Origin: Halobacillus karajensis
GTDB lineage: Bacteria > Bacillota > Bacilli > Bacillales > Halobacillaceae
Direction of reading: 5' to 3'
Assembly (NCBI RefSeq): GCF_900108515.1
Contig: NZ_FNWW01000008.1
Coordinates: forward strand, 104,681-168,680
DNA length: 64,000 nt
In this document: positions 44,067 to 53,637 of the stretch, piece by piece
How the letters are laid out: every line of letters starts with the position of its first letter
How positions within the stretch are numbered: position 1 is the first letter of the stretch
Translations under genes and position numbers: made by a program
The notes under the pieces: model-generated
The model's database searches: none
Told to the model about the DNA's origin: nothing
What the model saw: only the letters and a program-made list of their open reading frames with translations

Positions 44067-44075
44067 TATGATTTC

Positions 44076-44107
44076 TATCCCCCTCTTTAAGGAGGGGGAT
44101 TCTTTTC
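44076..44107 (+). terminator. Terminator after the yjzC-like gene
   Basis: ATCCCCCTCTTT pairs with AAGGAGGGGGAT and is followed by TCTTTT. Confidence 0.8.
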
Positions 44108-44292
44108 TCTCTTGCCAAGGGCAGCCTCATTTTTGTAGATAAGAATCACTCTTTCATGTAAAACGTGAACATCCAGTCCTATCTATGTAAAAAACTTAAA
44201 TGGCAGTCGAATATATTTCTCCAATAAGTTATTTGGTACGAAGCCTTACATAGGGCAATATTTAGGGGATCACTATAGGGAGGAATGTAATA

Positions 44293-45744
44293 ATGGGATT
44301 GAAACTAAGACAAGAAATAAAAAAGTACTTTAATATGACAAAAAGAGAAAAGCGGATTTATAAATTTTCTAACCTTTGGATGACACCCGTTATTTATTCA
44401 ATCGTAGCCTTTACACTATTTCTTTGCACTTCATGGGCTGACCTCTGGATGAATTTCGGCTATTTAGTACCTTCATTCCTAAACCCAAGTTACGAATTAA
44501 CTCGAAATATATTAAGTACCCTGACTGCTGGTCTTCTGTCACTTACTTCCTTTACTTTTTATGGGGTGTTGACCGCGCTTACTACCTTTTCAGCTCAATT
44601 TTCACCTCGAATTTTGAAAAACTTTATGATGACTAAGAGGACTCAACACACATTAGGAATTTTTATAGGGAGTTTTCTATATGTACTTTTGAGCTTACTA
44701 TTCCTTAATAAAGAAGCAAACTACTTTTTTATCCCAACTTCTGCAACTCTTTTAGCTGTCATTTCTCTCGGGGCTTTTGTCGTCTTTATTAACCATATTA
44801 TTACTTGGTTACAAATAACAAACATGACATTAGATATGAAAAACGAATCGATAAATATTATGGATGATTCTTTGATTCATGAGTTGGATCCTTACCGTGT
44901 GGAAGACATAAGTGAAATTAAAAAGGATATCCCTAAAACTGAAGGAATCCAAGTAAGAATTAAAAGGTCGGGATATTTGCAGAAGGTTGACTTTATTGGA
45001 CTCATTAAGGAAGCAGAAAACGATGGGATAGTTTTAAAGTTAGAATACAAAGTAGGGGATTTTGTTTATCATTCTACTCCATTATTCACCTATTGGAAGA
45101 GGAACTCTTTAAGCGAAAAAATTGATGTAAAAAAATATATGGGGATGTTTGATTTTGGAAAAACACAAACCGAAATACAAGATATTGAATTTAGCCTAAA
45201 TAAATTTGTGGAAATTGCAATACGCGCTTTAGGAAACCATGACCCAAAAACGGCATCTGGTACAATCTATCAACTTGGAGACTTACTTATAAATATTTCA
45301 CAGAATGCAAACTTTACCCCTTATCTATGGGATAATCAGGGGAATCTTCGAGTTATAGTAAAAAGCTTAGATTTCGAAGATTACTTGTATATTAGTTTTG
45401 CTTCTATACGACATTACTCAAGGAAAAATATAGTGGTTACCATGGATTTATTAAATGTCCTCCATGCAATTGCTCAAGCTGTACGGGAAAGAGATTATGA
45501 TTCAGTTTGGGAGTTTGTGGTTTATACGGCTAAAGGTTTTGAACAGGAATATTTGCATAGTTTGGATCGGAGGAAGTTTTATAATATTCTATGGGAAATA
45601 GCTTCCATAACAGCTAATAAAGCTGGTTATTATAATATAGTTGATAAAACGTTATCCCAAATCTCTGATAAGGATGAGATTAGAGAAGCTAAAACAGTAG
45701 CTTATCCGAATTTTGATGAAAAGGAAAAGAGTTTTAATGTCTAA
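44293..45744 (+). CDS. DUF2254 family membrane protein
   Basis: A 483-residue protein with four N-terminal membrane segments (MTPVIYSIVAFTLFLC, ILSTLTAGLLSLTSFTFYGVLTAL, TLGIFIGSFLYVLLSLLFL, SATLLAVISLGAFVVFINHII) and a large C-terminal cytoplasmic domain. The conserved ALTTFSAQFSPRILKNFM loop and the GIFIGSFLY segment mark DUF2254. Function unknown. ATG has GGGAGG upstream. It stands alone, with a terminator after it. Confidence 0.8.
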   Translation: MGLKLRQEIKKYFNMTKREKRIYKFSNLWMTPVIYSIVAFTLFLCTSWADLWMNFGYLVPSFLNPSYELTRNILSTLTAGLLSLTSFTFYGVLTALTTFSAQFSPRILKNFMMTKRTQHTLGIFIGSFLYVLLSLLFLNKEANYFFIPTSATLLAVISLGAFVVFINHIITWLQITNMTLDMKNESINIMDDSLIHELDPYRVEDISEIKKDIPKTEGIQVRIKRSGYLQKVDFIGLIKEAENDGIVLKLEYKVGDFVYHSTPLFTYWKRNSLSEKIDVKKYMGMFDFGKTQTEIQDIEFSLNKFVEIAIRALGNHDPKTASGTIYQLGDLLINISQNANFTPYLWDNQGNLRVIVKSLDFEDYLYISFASIRHYSRKNIVVTMDLLNVLHAIAQAVRERDYDSVWEFVVYTAKGFEQEYLHSLDRRKFYNILWEIASITANKAGYYNIVDKTLSQISDKDEIREAKTVAYPNFDEKEKSFNV

Positions 45745-45764
45745 TGCTAAGAAACATGCAAAAT

Positions 45765-45816
45765 AAAGGAACCCTAAACATGAATAACGGAAGTTGTTTA
45801 GAGTTCCTTTTTATTT
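45765..45816. terminator. Terminator between convergent DUF2254 and ppdK genes
   Basis: AAAGGAACCCTAAACA pairs with TGTTTAGAGTTCCTTT (one mismatch) around 14 bases. T-runs follow on both strands, so it may serve both genes. Confidence 0.75.
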
Positions 45817-45891
45817 ATTATAATGAGCACCATTCCTGAATTAATTATTTATAGGATAACAAAAAGCCCTCTTTATTAATTATTTATCGTT

Positions 45892-48573
45892 TTAATTGTA
45901 TTGTGGTTCTTTTAGTTTATTGATTTCTTCGTTTCTAATCGTTGCCTGAGCTGTCGCAAGCCGTGCAGCAGGGACACGAAATGGTGAACAGCTTACATAA
46001 TCCATCCCTAAATCAAAGCAGAATTGGATCGATTCTTTTTCCCCACCATGTTCTCCGCAAATCCCTGTTTTAAGTGCAGGTTTGGTATCTCTGCCTAATT
46101 TCACACCACTTTCTACAAGTTTCCCTACACCTTCCTGGTCTAATGAGACAAATGGATTTTGCTGCAGTACATCCTGTTCAACGTAGTGCTGGAGAAACTT
46201 CCCTTCGGCATCATCGCGACTAAATCCGAACGTGGTTTGTGTTAAGTCGTTCGTTCCAAATGAGAAAAAGTCAGCTTCTTCGGCAATTTGATCAGCTGTT
46301 AGGGCCGCGCGCGGCGTTTCAATCATAGTCCCAATAAGGTAGTTAAATTCTTGTCCAGTTTCTTGTTGAACTTGTTCGCCAACATGGATAACACGTTGAC
46401 GCATATCTTTTAATTCATTTACATGGCTGACCAAAGGAATCATAATTTCAGGGTTTACTTTGATTCCCTTTTTCATAACGCTGGACATTGCATAAAAGAT
46501 GGCTTTTGCTTGCATTTCATATATTTCAGGATGAATCATTCCTAAGCGACAGCCCCGATGTCCTAACATAGGGTTTGATTCTTCTAACACACGGACTTTC
46601 CGCAAGAGATTCTGTTTTTCTTGCAGATCTTTTGAACGAGGGTTTGAGATTTGCAGTTTAGTTACATCGACAAGGAGTTCCTCTTTGTCAGGGAGAAACT
46701 CGTGAAGAGGTGGATCTAATAACCTTACTGTAATGGGATATCCCTGCATGGTTTCAAATATTCCTTCAAAGTCTTGCTGCTGCATGGGCAAGAGCTTATC
46801 AAGGGCGTCTTTACGTTCCTCATTGGTTTCAGAGAGGATCATACTTTGAACAGTTGGGATGCGGGAAGGATCCATGAACATATGCTCTGTGCGGCAAAGG
46901 CCAATTCCTCCTGCTCCAAACTCTAATGCTTTCGCGGCATCTTCTGGATTATCAGCATTTGCTCTTACATCCATTTTTGTCTCTTCATCCGCCCAGTTAA
47001 GCAGTAATTGGAATTCGTCCGAAAGCTGTGGCTCGATCATGGGAATTTCCCCAAGAAAGATTTCACCCGTTGAACCATCAATGGTGATGACATCTCCGTG
47101 ATTTACAGTCGTTGTTCCTACATGAAATTGTTTGGACTCTAGATGGATTTTTAGGGATTCACAACCGCATATGCAGGCTTTTCCCATTCCTCTAGCTACG
47201 ACGGCAGCATGACTTGTCATTCCGCCGCGGCTCGTAACAGTCGCTTGGGCAGCTACAATGCCATGGATATCATCCGGTGTCGTTTCAGGGCGAACAAGAA
47301 TCACTTTTTTTCCGCTTTTTGATAGCTCTTCTGCCTCATTGGCATCAAAGACGACTTGGCCTGTGGCTGCTCCTGGAGAAGCTGGGAGGCCATTAGCTAA
47401 TTGTGTTTCTTTATGGTTAGGATCGATGTGATGATGGAGCAGCTGATTGAGCTGATCGGGATCCACACGTGTTAGAGCTTCCCGTTTATCCATGATATTT
47501 TCTCTTACCAATTCAACAGCAATCCGAATGGCTGCTTGGGCTGTACGTTTACCTGTCCGCGTTTGGAGAATAAAAAGCTTCCCGCGTTCCACTGTGAACT
47601 CAATATCCTGCATATCCTTGTAATGATTTTCTAGCAGCTGGCAGGTCTCGCTTAATTGTTCATATACATCTGGCATTTCCTGTTGCAGGCTGGCGATTGG
47701 CTGAGGTGTTCGAATGCCTGCCACCACATCTTCTCCTTGGGCGTTGATCAAATATTCTCCATAAAGATTAGCCTCGCCGGTGGATGGATTACGGGTAAAA
47801 GCAACTCCTGTACCAGAGTCATCTCCCATATTTCCAAACACCATGCTTTGAATATTCACAGCTGTACCAAGGTGGCTCGGGATATTATGAAGACGTCGGT
47901 ACAAAATAGCCCGCTGGTTATTCCATGAGTCAAAGACGGCATTGATGGTCAGGAATAATTGTTCCTTTGGATCCTCAGGAAAGCTTCTTTTCGCATGTCT
48001 TTGGACAATTTTTTTGAATTCTTCGATCACCTGCTTCCATTCTTCGGCAGTAAAGTCTGTATCAGAGTGGTACCCCTTTTCAGTGCGAGTATTCTCCAAC
48101 AACTGTTCAAAATAGAAGTTGTCTACATCGAGGACTACATCACTGAACATTTGTATAAATCTTCGGTAGGAATCATAAGCAAACCGAGGATTATTTGTCA
48201 GTTTTGCTACACCTTCAACGGTCTCATCATTCATGCCGAGGTTTAATACTGTATCCATCATTCCAGGCATCGAATGTACCGCACCTGAACGGACAGAGAC
48301 GAGCAGCGGGTTTGATGGATCCCCTAATTGCTTGCCTGTTTTCATTTCAAGGGTATGAAGGGCTTCTAATACTTGAACTTCAGCCTCAGGAGGGATGACT
48401 TGTCCAGCTTCGTAATAGGAATTACAAGCCGTTGTCGTAATCGTAAATCCATAAGGGACGGGCAAACCAATCCGTGTCATTTCAGCTAGGTTAGCACCTT
48501 TTCCCCCCAGTAGTTCCTTCTTGCCGCTTTCTGGTTGATCAAACATGAAAACAAAGTTTTTATTTTTATCCAT
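45892..48573 (-). CDS. ppdK: Pyruvate, phosphate dikinase
   Basis: Interconverts pyruvate, ATP and phosphate with PEP, AMP and pyrophosphate, giving PEP for gluconeogenesis. The 893-residue enzyme has an N-terminal nucleotide domain (GGKGANLAEMTRIGLPVPYGF), a central phospho-His domain (TSRGGMTSHAAVVARGMGKACICG) with the regulatory Thr two residues before the catalytic His, and a C-terminal PEP/pyruvate barrel ending GICGEHGG. ATG 48573 is the start (GGGGGAG 8 bases before). It overlaps the ppsR stop by 8 bases and is translated with its own regulator. Confidence 0.94.
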   Translation of the reverse strand: MDKNKNFVFMFDQPESGKKELLGGKGANLAEMTRIGLPVPYGFTITTTACNSYYEAGQVIPPEAEVQVLEALHTLEMKTGKQLGDPSNPLLVSVRSGAVHSMPGMMDTVLNLGMNDETVEGVAKLTNNPRFAYDSYRRFIQMFSDVVLDVDNFYFEQLLENTRTEKGYHSDTDFTAEEWKQVIEEFKKIVQRHAKRSFPEDPKEQLFLTINAVFDSWNNQRAILYRRLHNIPSHLGTAVNIQSMVFGNMGDDSGTGVAFTRNPSTGEANLYGEYLINAQGEDVVAGIRTPQPIASLQQEMPDVYEQLSETCQLLENHYKDMQDIEFTVERGKLFILQTRTGKRTAQAAIRIAVELVRENIMDKREALTRVDPDQLNQLLHHHIDPNHKETQLANGLPASPGAATGQVVFDANEAEELSKSGKKVILVRPETTPDDIHGIVAAQATVTSRGGMTSHAAVVARGMGKACICGCESLKIHLESKQFHVGTTTVNHGDVITIDGSTGEIFLGEIPMIEPQLSDEFQLLLNWADEETKMDVRANADNPEDAAKALEFGAGGIGLCRTEHMFMDPSRIPTVQSMILSETNEERKDALDKLLPMQQQDFEGIFETMQGYPITVRLLDPPLHEFLPDKEELLVDVTKLQISNPRSKDLQEKQNLLRKVRVLEESNPMLGHRGCRLGMIHPEIYEMQAKAIFYAMSSVMKKGIKVNPEIMIPLVSHVNELKDMRQRVIHVGEQVQQETGQEFNYLIGTMIETPRAALTADQIAEEADFFSFGTNDLTQTTFGFSRDDAEGKFLQHYVEQDVLQQNPFVSLDQEGVGKLVESGVKLGRDTKPALKTGICGEHGGEKESIQFCFDLGMDYVSCSPFRVPAARLATAQATIRNEEINKLKEPQYN

Positions 48574-49390
48574 TAGCAAAGCTCCCCCTTTTATTAAACA
48601 TGGCTAGGATGATATCAGCTGTCTCTTCTATCGCCTTATTAGAGACATCAATAATAGGACAGCCGATTTTTCTCATTATGTTTTGAGCACTATTTAGTTC
48701 TTCAAGAATTCTATCGAGTGACGCATAATTCGCTGGAGAAGTTAAACCTAAATTTTTAAGTCGTTCTCTGCGGATTTCATTCAGTTTCTCCGGTGTGATC
48801 ATTAATCCTACACATTTACTTCTTGGGATGTTAAAAAGCTCTTGAGGTGGTGGAACCTCTGGGATAAGAGGGACGTTGGCTACTTTAAATTTTTTATTTG
48901 CTAAGTACATAGAAAGAGGGGTTTTCGACGTTCTGGAGACTCCAATAAGAACAATGTCTGCGAGTCTTAACCCTCGTACTTCTTGTCCATCATCGTACTT
49001 CACAGCAAATTCAATGGCTTCTACTCTTTTAAAATAATCCTCATCCAGCTTTCTCATTTGTCTGGGTTGATGACTGGGTTCGGTATTAAATGTTTGAGTA
49101 AACGCATTCATTAGAGGAAGCATTAAATCAACAGCGGTAATCCCTTCCTCTGCTGTTCTTTGATCAAGGTATTGCTTTAAAGCTGGAAGGACAATAGTGT
49201 AGGCAATGATTGAATGGCTATACTTCGCTGCAGTGATGACATTATTAATATCTTGTTCATCCTCCGCATAGGAAAAATGCTTAATTTCAACATCCTTTCC
49301 TAAAAATTGACTGGCTACAGCCTTTACCATTAAATCTGCTGTTTCTCCGACGGAATCTGACACGACATATATCGTTTCTTTGTTAGTCAC
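48566..49390 (-). CDS. ppsR: PPDK regulatory kinase/phosphorylase (PpsR/YqfL, DUF299)
   Basis: Controls PPDK by ADP-dependent phosphorylation of, and phosphate-dependent removal from, the Thr next to the catalytic His. The 274 residues include the start YVVSDSVGETADLMVKAV, the P-loop-like GVSRTSKTPLSMYLA and GCPIIDVSNKAIEETA near the end. GTG 49390 with GGGAGATGG upstream. It is placed before ppdK with an 8-base overlap, the arrangement that keeps enzyme and regulator in proportion. Two sites of CcpN type lie upstream. Confidence 0.92.
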   Translation of the reverse strand: MTNKETIYVVSDSVGETADLMVKAVASQFLGKDVEIKHFSYAEDEQDINNVITAAKYSHSIIAYTIVLPALKQYLDQRTAEEGITAVDLMLPLMNAFTQTFNTEPSHQPRQMRKLDEDYFKRVEAIEFAVKYDDGQEVRGLRLADIVLIGVSRTSKTPLSMYLANKKFKVANVPLIPEVPPPQELFNIPRSKCVGLMITPEKLNEIRRERLKNLGLTSPANYASLDRILEELNSAQNIMRKIGCPIIDVSNKAIEETADIILAMFNKRGSFANG

Positions 49391-49472
49391 TATCCATCTC
49401 CCTTTTCCTTAAAGTATAAATCACCATAAAGTTATCGCTAGAACCCCTCCCTTGTGAGTGCTCTATTGAACT

Positions 49473-49483
49473 AATGTGACATA
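49473..49483 (-). promoter_or_regulatory. Candidate CcpN site 1 before ppsR-ppdK
   Basis: TATGTCACATT on the minus strand matches TRTGHYATAYW, the CcpN consensus as I remember it, at 10 of 11 positions. It lies 83 bases before the ppsR start. Confidence 0.5.
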
Positions 49484-49503
49484 CTATTAATCTATTAAAT
49501 GAT

Positions 49504-49514
49504 ATTATGACATA
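49504..49514 (-). promoter_or_regulatory. Candidate CcpN site 2 before ppsR-ppdK
   Basis: TATGTCATAAT matches the same consensus at 10 of 11 positions. It is 31 bp (three helical turns) from site 1 in the same orientation. Confidence 0.5.
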
Positions 49515-49892
49515 CTTTTTGTATGAGTAGTATAGTATCATTCTTTGTGACTCGTTACAACATAAAGATAGTTTTCTGTTTGAATAAATTTTCCCTAATG
49601 TTCCGGGAGGGAGAAAAATAGGCAGTGGAGAGAGCGGTTTGTATGAACTTAAGGGGTGGGACTAAAGGGGCTTAAACAGAGGGGGGGCAAATTATAAAAA
49701 GATAGCTTTATAGGGAGAGGATAGCGCTATTCGGTTTTTTCTTATATGAAACTATACATACTTATTTTGAATCTCTGTGTTACCTTTGTTTACATGTGAG
49801 CGCTTTTTCTTATTTATATAGCGCAGGCTGCCGTTTGAATGTAGAATTATCCGATTATTAACGAGTCTCTTTTATTTTAAAGTGAAAAAGTA

Positions 49893-49909
49893 TGTTAGGT
49901 TTTCTTACA
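49893..49909 (+). promoter_or_regulatory. TnrA/GlnR-type box of the nirB operon
   Basis: TGTTAGGTTTTCTTACA fits TGTNA-N7-TNACA exactly and differs by one base from the nasB box. A TTAACA candidate -10 begins 45 bases after the box start, the same offset as at nasB. A TATAAT at 49950 is the alternative -10. Confidence 0.88.
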
Positions 49910-49993
49910 TAGTGTTTGAAAAGGAAGAGGGAGGTCGTTAACATTGACATATAATTTAGAATATTACCACAAATAAAACGGCGGAGGGTTTCC

Positions 49994-52390
49994 ATGGAAA
50001 AACAGAAACTTATATTGATCGGAAATGGAATGGCTGGGATTCGAACTTTAGAAGAAGTATTGAAACTGGAGCCGGATACATTTGATATTACGGTTTTCGG
50101 GAAGGAGCCTTATCCAAATTATAATCGTATAGAATTATCCAAGGTTCTCCAGGGAGATACTTCCGTTTCTGATATTACATTAAATGAGTGGCACTGGTAT
50201 GAAGATAATAACATTCGACTCTATCCGGGGGAAACGGTAACGCGCATCGATAAGGAGCAAAAGATCGTCTATACGGATAAAGATCGTGAAGAATCTTATG
50301 ATCAGTTGATTATCGCTACTGGGTCCGACCCGGTGATATTGCCTTTACCTGGAATAGACAAAGAGGGCGTGACTGCCTTTCGTGATATTAAAGATTGTGA
50401 AAAAATGGTTGATTACTCAAAGAAATATAAAAAAGCTGCTGTGATTGGCGGTGGGCTTTTAGGACTTGAAGCAGCCCGAGGCTTGCTTAACCTGGGGATG
50501 GAAGTAGATGTTATACACCTCTGTGATTCATTGATGGAGCGACAGTTAGATAAAGAAGCGGGAACACTACTGAAAGAAGAGTTGGAAGAACAGGGAATGC
50601 ATTTCCTACTAGAAAAACAGACGAGCGAGATTTTAGGCAATGATCATGTCTCTGGCCTTCGGTTCAATGATGGAGAAGAAATAGAGGCGGATTTGATCGT
50701 CATGGCTGTTGGAATTAAACCGAACGTTGCACTGGCGAAAGAATCCGGGATTGAAGTGAATCGTGGAATCGTTGTCAATGATTATTTGGAAACGAATGAT
50801 CCTAATATTTTCTCGGTTGGAGAGTGTGCGGAACACCGGGAAATGGTGTATGGGTTAGTTGCACCTCTTTATCAACAGGCTCAAGTGTTAGCTAAACGGA
50901 TTTGTGGTATGGGGGGAGATGGTTATCAAGGGTCTGTTCTATCCACCCAGTTAAAAGTCTCTGGGGTTGATGTATTTTCCACAGGACAAATTATGGAGAA
51001 TGAACATACAAAGGCCATCAAAGTGTTTGATGATTGGCGTGGAGTCTATAAAAAAATTGTTGTCGAGCAAGGAAAAATAACAGGAGCTGTCTTGTTTGGT
51101 GATACAGGAGATGGGAATCGCCTTCTTAATCTTATTAAAAAAGGGGCGGATGTTGAGGAGTACACGGATACCGATCAAAACCAGGAAGCAGGAGCAGGTT
51201 TGGTTGCTGATATGCCTGACGATGAACTGATTTGTGGTTGTAATGGAGTCACGAAAGGAACGATCATAGAGGCAATCGAAACACAAGGGTTGAATTCTGT
51301 TGAACAAGTGAAGGGATGTACGAACGCCTCTCGTTCCTGCGGTACATGTAAGTCTCTAGTTTCCGATTTATTAGAATATACACTTGGTGAAGAATATGAC
51401 GAAAATCAAAAAGAAACGGTTTGCGGCTGTACTACCTTATCTAAAGATGAAGTGATTGCTGAAATAAAAGAAAAAGGGATGACAAATACTCGAGAAGTAA
51501 TGAATGTGCTGGGGTGGAAGAATGAAGAAGGCTGTGCGAAGTGTAAACCAGCACTGAATTATTATTTAGGAATGCTTTATCCAACGGAATACGAGGATGA
51601 GAGAGAGTCGCGTTTTGTGAACGAAAGACTACATGCCAATATTCAAAAAGATGGAACTTTTGGTGTGATCCCACGAATGTACGGTGGGGTAACGAATGCA
51701 CAGGACCTTAGAAAGATAGCAGATGTGGCAGAAAAATATGATGTAGGCATGATTAAGCTGACAGGTGGACAGCGTATCAATTTATTAGGGGTAAATAAAC
51801 AAGATTTGCCTAATATTTGGGAAGAACTGGATATGCCATCCGGTCATGCCTATGCGAAAGGCCTCCGGACGGTGAAAACATGTGTCGGTTCTGAATTCTG
51901 TCGGTTCGGTACACAAGATTCCACAGGACTTGGAATTAGGCTTGAGAAGAAGTTTGAAGGGTTATCCGGACCACACAAACTCAAAATGGGTGTTTCTGCT
52001 TGTCCGAGGAATTGTGCAGAAGGTGGAGTGAAAGACGTTGGGGTCGTTGGACTTGAAGGAGTCTGGGAAATCTATGTAGGGGGAAATGGTGGAACGGATC
52101 TGAGGCAGGCGGATTTATTATGCAAAGTAGAGACAGGTGATGAGGTCCTTGAGTGGGTAGGAGCCTTCTTACAGTACTACAGAGAAACAGCGAATTATTT
52201 AGATCGGACGTCCGTATGGGTGGAAAAGATGGGAATAGAACATATCCGAGAAGTGGTTGGAAATAAAGAGAAGCGTGACGAGTTGAATGAACGTATGGAT
52301 CTAGCTCTTTCAGCTATTCAGGAACCATGGAGCGAAGCAATCAATAATGGGACCCTGCTAAAAGATTTATATGAGAAAGTGAATGCTTAA
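49994..52390 (+). CDS. nirB: Assimilatory nitrite reductase [NAD(P)H], large subunit
   Basis: Reduces nitrite to ammonium with six electrons from NAD(P)H. The 798 residues comprise an FAD/NAD half (LIGNGMAGIRTLEEVL, VIGGGLLGLEAARGLL, IFSVGECAEH), two BFD [2Fe-2S] domains (CGCNG...CGTC and CGCTT...CAKC), and the sulfite/nitrite reductase domain with a complete siroheme/[4Fe-4S] set at C630, C636, C670 and C674 (TCVGSEFC and CPRNC). This completeness marks it as the catalytic nitrite reductase, unlike nasB. ATG has GGAGG upstream. First gene of nirB-nirD-nirC-cobA-cbiX behind a TnrA box. Confidence 0.95.
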   Translation: MEKQKLILIGNGMAGIRTLEEVLKLEPDTFDITVFGKEPYPNYNRIELSKVLQGDTSVSDITLNEWHWYEDNNIRLYPGETVTRIDKEQKIVYTDKDREESYDQLIIATGSDPVILPLPGIDKEGVTAFRDIKDCEKMVDYSKKYKKAAVIGGGLLGLEAARGLLNLGMEVDVIHLCDSLMERQLDKEAGTLLKEELEEQGMHFLLEKQTSEILGNDHVSGLRFNDGEEIEADLIVMAVGIKPNVALAKESGIEVNRGIVVNDYLETNDPNIFSVGECAEHREMVYGLVAPLYQQAQVLAKRICGMGGDGYQGSVLSTQLKVSGVDVFSTGQIMENEHTKAIKVFDDWRGVYKKIVVEQGKITGAVLFGDTGDGNRLLNLIKKGADVEEYTDTDQNQEAGAGLVADMPDDELICGCNGVTKGTIIEAIETQGLNSVEQVKGCTNASRSCGTCKSLVSDLLEYTLGEEYDENQKETVCGCTTLSKDEVIAEIKEKGMTNTREVMNVLGWKNEEGCAKCKPALNYYLGMLYPTEYEDERESRFVNERLHANIQKDGTFGVIPRMYGGVTNAQDLRKIADVAEKYDVGMIKLTGGQRINLLGVNKQDLPNIWEELDMPSGHAYAKGLRTVKTCVGSEFCRFGTQDSTGLGIRLEKKFEGLSGPHKLKMGVSACPRNCAEGGVKDVGVVGLEGVWEIYVGGNGGTDLRQADLLCKVETGDEVLEWVGAFLQYYRETANYLDRTSVWVEKMGIEHIREVVGNKEKRDELNERMDLALSAIQEPWSEAINNGTLLKDLYEKVNA

Positions 52391-52422
52391 CTTGTTTAAA
52401 GATCAATTTTAGGAGGGGTAAA

Positions 52423-52740
52423 ATGGAAAGAACATTAAGTAGAGTATTAATCGGGAATTACTCTGAACTGCCTGAACGCCTGGGAAAAACCGTCATTATT
52501 GGTGATAAAGAAATTGCCGTATTTAAATTGGCGAATGGGAAGATACGTGCGATAGAAAACCGCTGCCCTCATAAAGGCGGGGTTCTGGCTGAAGGGATGG
52601 TTAGTGGAGAACATATATTTTGCCCAATGCATAATTGGAAGATTAATGTAAACAACGGTCAAGCACAGGCCCCGGATGAGGGATGTGTAGGTACCTATCA
52701 AGTGGAAGTCAAAAACAATTCTGTTTATGTGCTTGTCTAA
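52423..52740 (+). CDS. nirD: Nitrite reductase small subunit
   Basis: A 105-residue Rieske-like ferredoxin subunit completing the NirBD enzyme. The Rieske motif is present with both Cys-x-His halves (CPHKGGVL and CPMHNW), so a [2Fe-2S] cluster is possible; in several NirD proteins these ligands are lost. ATG has AGGAGGGG upstream, 32 bases after nirB. Confidence 0.92.
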   Translation: MERTLSRVLIGNYSELPERLGKTVIIGDKEIAVFKLANGKIRAIENRCPHKGGVLAEGMVSGEHIFCPMHNWKINVNNGQAQAPDEGCVGTYQVEVKNNSVYVLV

Positions 52741-52771
52741 TGTATAAATTATCATTCTGGGGAGGGGGATT

Positions 52772-53623
52772 ATGACTTACGTTAAGCCCGGTCAAGTAAT
52801 GGAAAATATGATTGATGCTGGAGAATCCAAAGCGCAATTGTCTATTAAAGATATGCTTATCCGAGGAGTCATTGCCGGTGCCCTCCTCGGGTTTGGTACG
52901 ACTTTGGCCTTTACCACCGAAGTTCAATCAGGCTTAGGTGTTCTTGGAGCTTTGTTGTTCCCTGCGTGTTTTGTAATGGTTATTTTATTAGGGTTAGAAC
53001 TTTTGACAGGGAACTTCGCATTCATTCCTTTAGCTGTCCTTGAGAAGAGAGTGTCTGTAGGTGAGATGCTCAACAACTGGTTTTGGGTGATGATCGGTCA
53101 TCTGATCGGAGGTGCTTTCTACGCTTTTCTATACACCATCGCTTTATCTCAGTTGGGGCATGTGACAGACAATGCGGTAGCAGAAAAACTGATAGCTGTA
53201 TCTGAAGCGAAGACATTAGGATATGCAAGTCTTGGGAGTGAAGGTTTAATCGTCGTTTTTGTCAAGGCCATGTTATGTAATTGGATGGTCACATTGGGAG
53301 CCGTGTTAGCATTTGTGTCTACATCAACGATCGGGAAAATGGCTGCGATGTGGCTGCCGATTTTAATTTTCTTTGCCCAGGGGTTTGAACACGCAGTTGT
53401 CAATATGTTTGTAATCCCGGCAGGAATGATGCTTGGGGCTGATGTTACTATAGCGGATTGGTGGATGTGGAACCAGGTCCCAGTTTTGCTCGGTAATTTG
53501 GTAAGTGGAGTGGTATTTACAGGTCTAGCTTTATACTTTACCCACCACAAGGTGGAAACGAGGATTTTGAAAATGCCTAAAAATGAATCTAGGATTCCGA
53601 ATACAAAACGCGGACAAGCATAG
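52772..53623 (+). CDS. nirC: Formate/nitrite-type anion channel (NirC)
   Basis: A 283-residue membrane channel for nitrite, probably returning or admitting nitrite at the cytoplasmic membrane. It has six transmembrane segments. The FNT-family motifs LCNWMVTLG and QGFEHAVVNMF (the conserved central His) are in place, with RGVIAGALLGFGTTLAF near the first segment. A basic C-terminal tail follows. Its position between nirD and the siroheme genes supports nitrite rather than formate. Confidence 0.9.
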   Translation: MTYVKPGQVMENMIDAGESKAQLSIKDMLIRGVIAGALLGFGTTLAFTTEVQSGLGVLGALLFPACFVMVILLGLELLTGNFAFIPLAVLEKRVSVGEMLNNWFWVMIGHLIGGAFYAFLYTIALSQLGHVTDNAVAEKLIAVSEAKTLGYASLGSEGLIVVFVKAMLCNWMVTLGAVLAFVSTSTIGKMAAMWLPILIFFAQGFEHAVVNMFVIPAGMMLGADVTIADWWMWNQVPVLLGNLVSGVVFTGLALYFTHHKVETRILKMPKNESRIPNTKRGQA

Positions 53624-53637
53624 AGGAGGAAAAGAAA

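Larger units (their letters stand above)
49391..49993. other. Divergent control region between ppsR-ppdK and the nirB operon
   Basis: About 600 bases without a gene. On the ppsR side there are two CcpN-like sites (49473 and 49504); on the nirB side, a TnrA box (49893). A TGTGAGCGCTTTTT stretch near 49796 looks like half a cre but lacks the CA end. Nothing else recognised. Confidence 0.6.

Noticed and set aside
49790..49815. cre site near TGTGAGCGCTTTTT
   Set aside because: It lacks the terminal CA half and the position between two unrelated promoters gives no added support.
53149..53550. Minus-strand frame of 133 codons inside nirC
   Set aside because: Wholly antisense to a well-supported FNT channel gene; no start signal.
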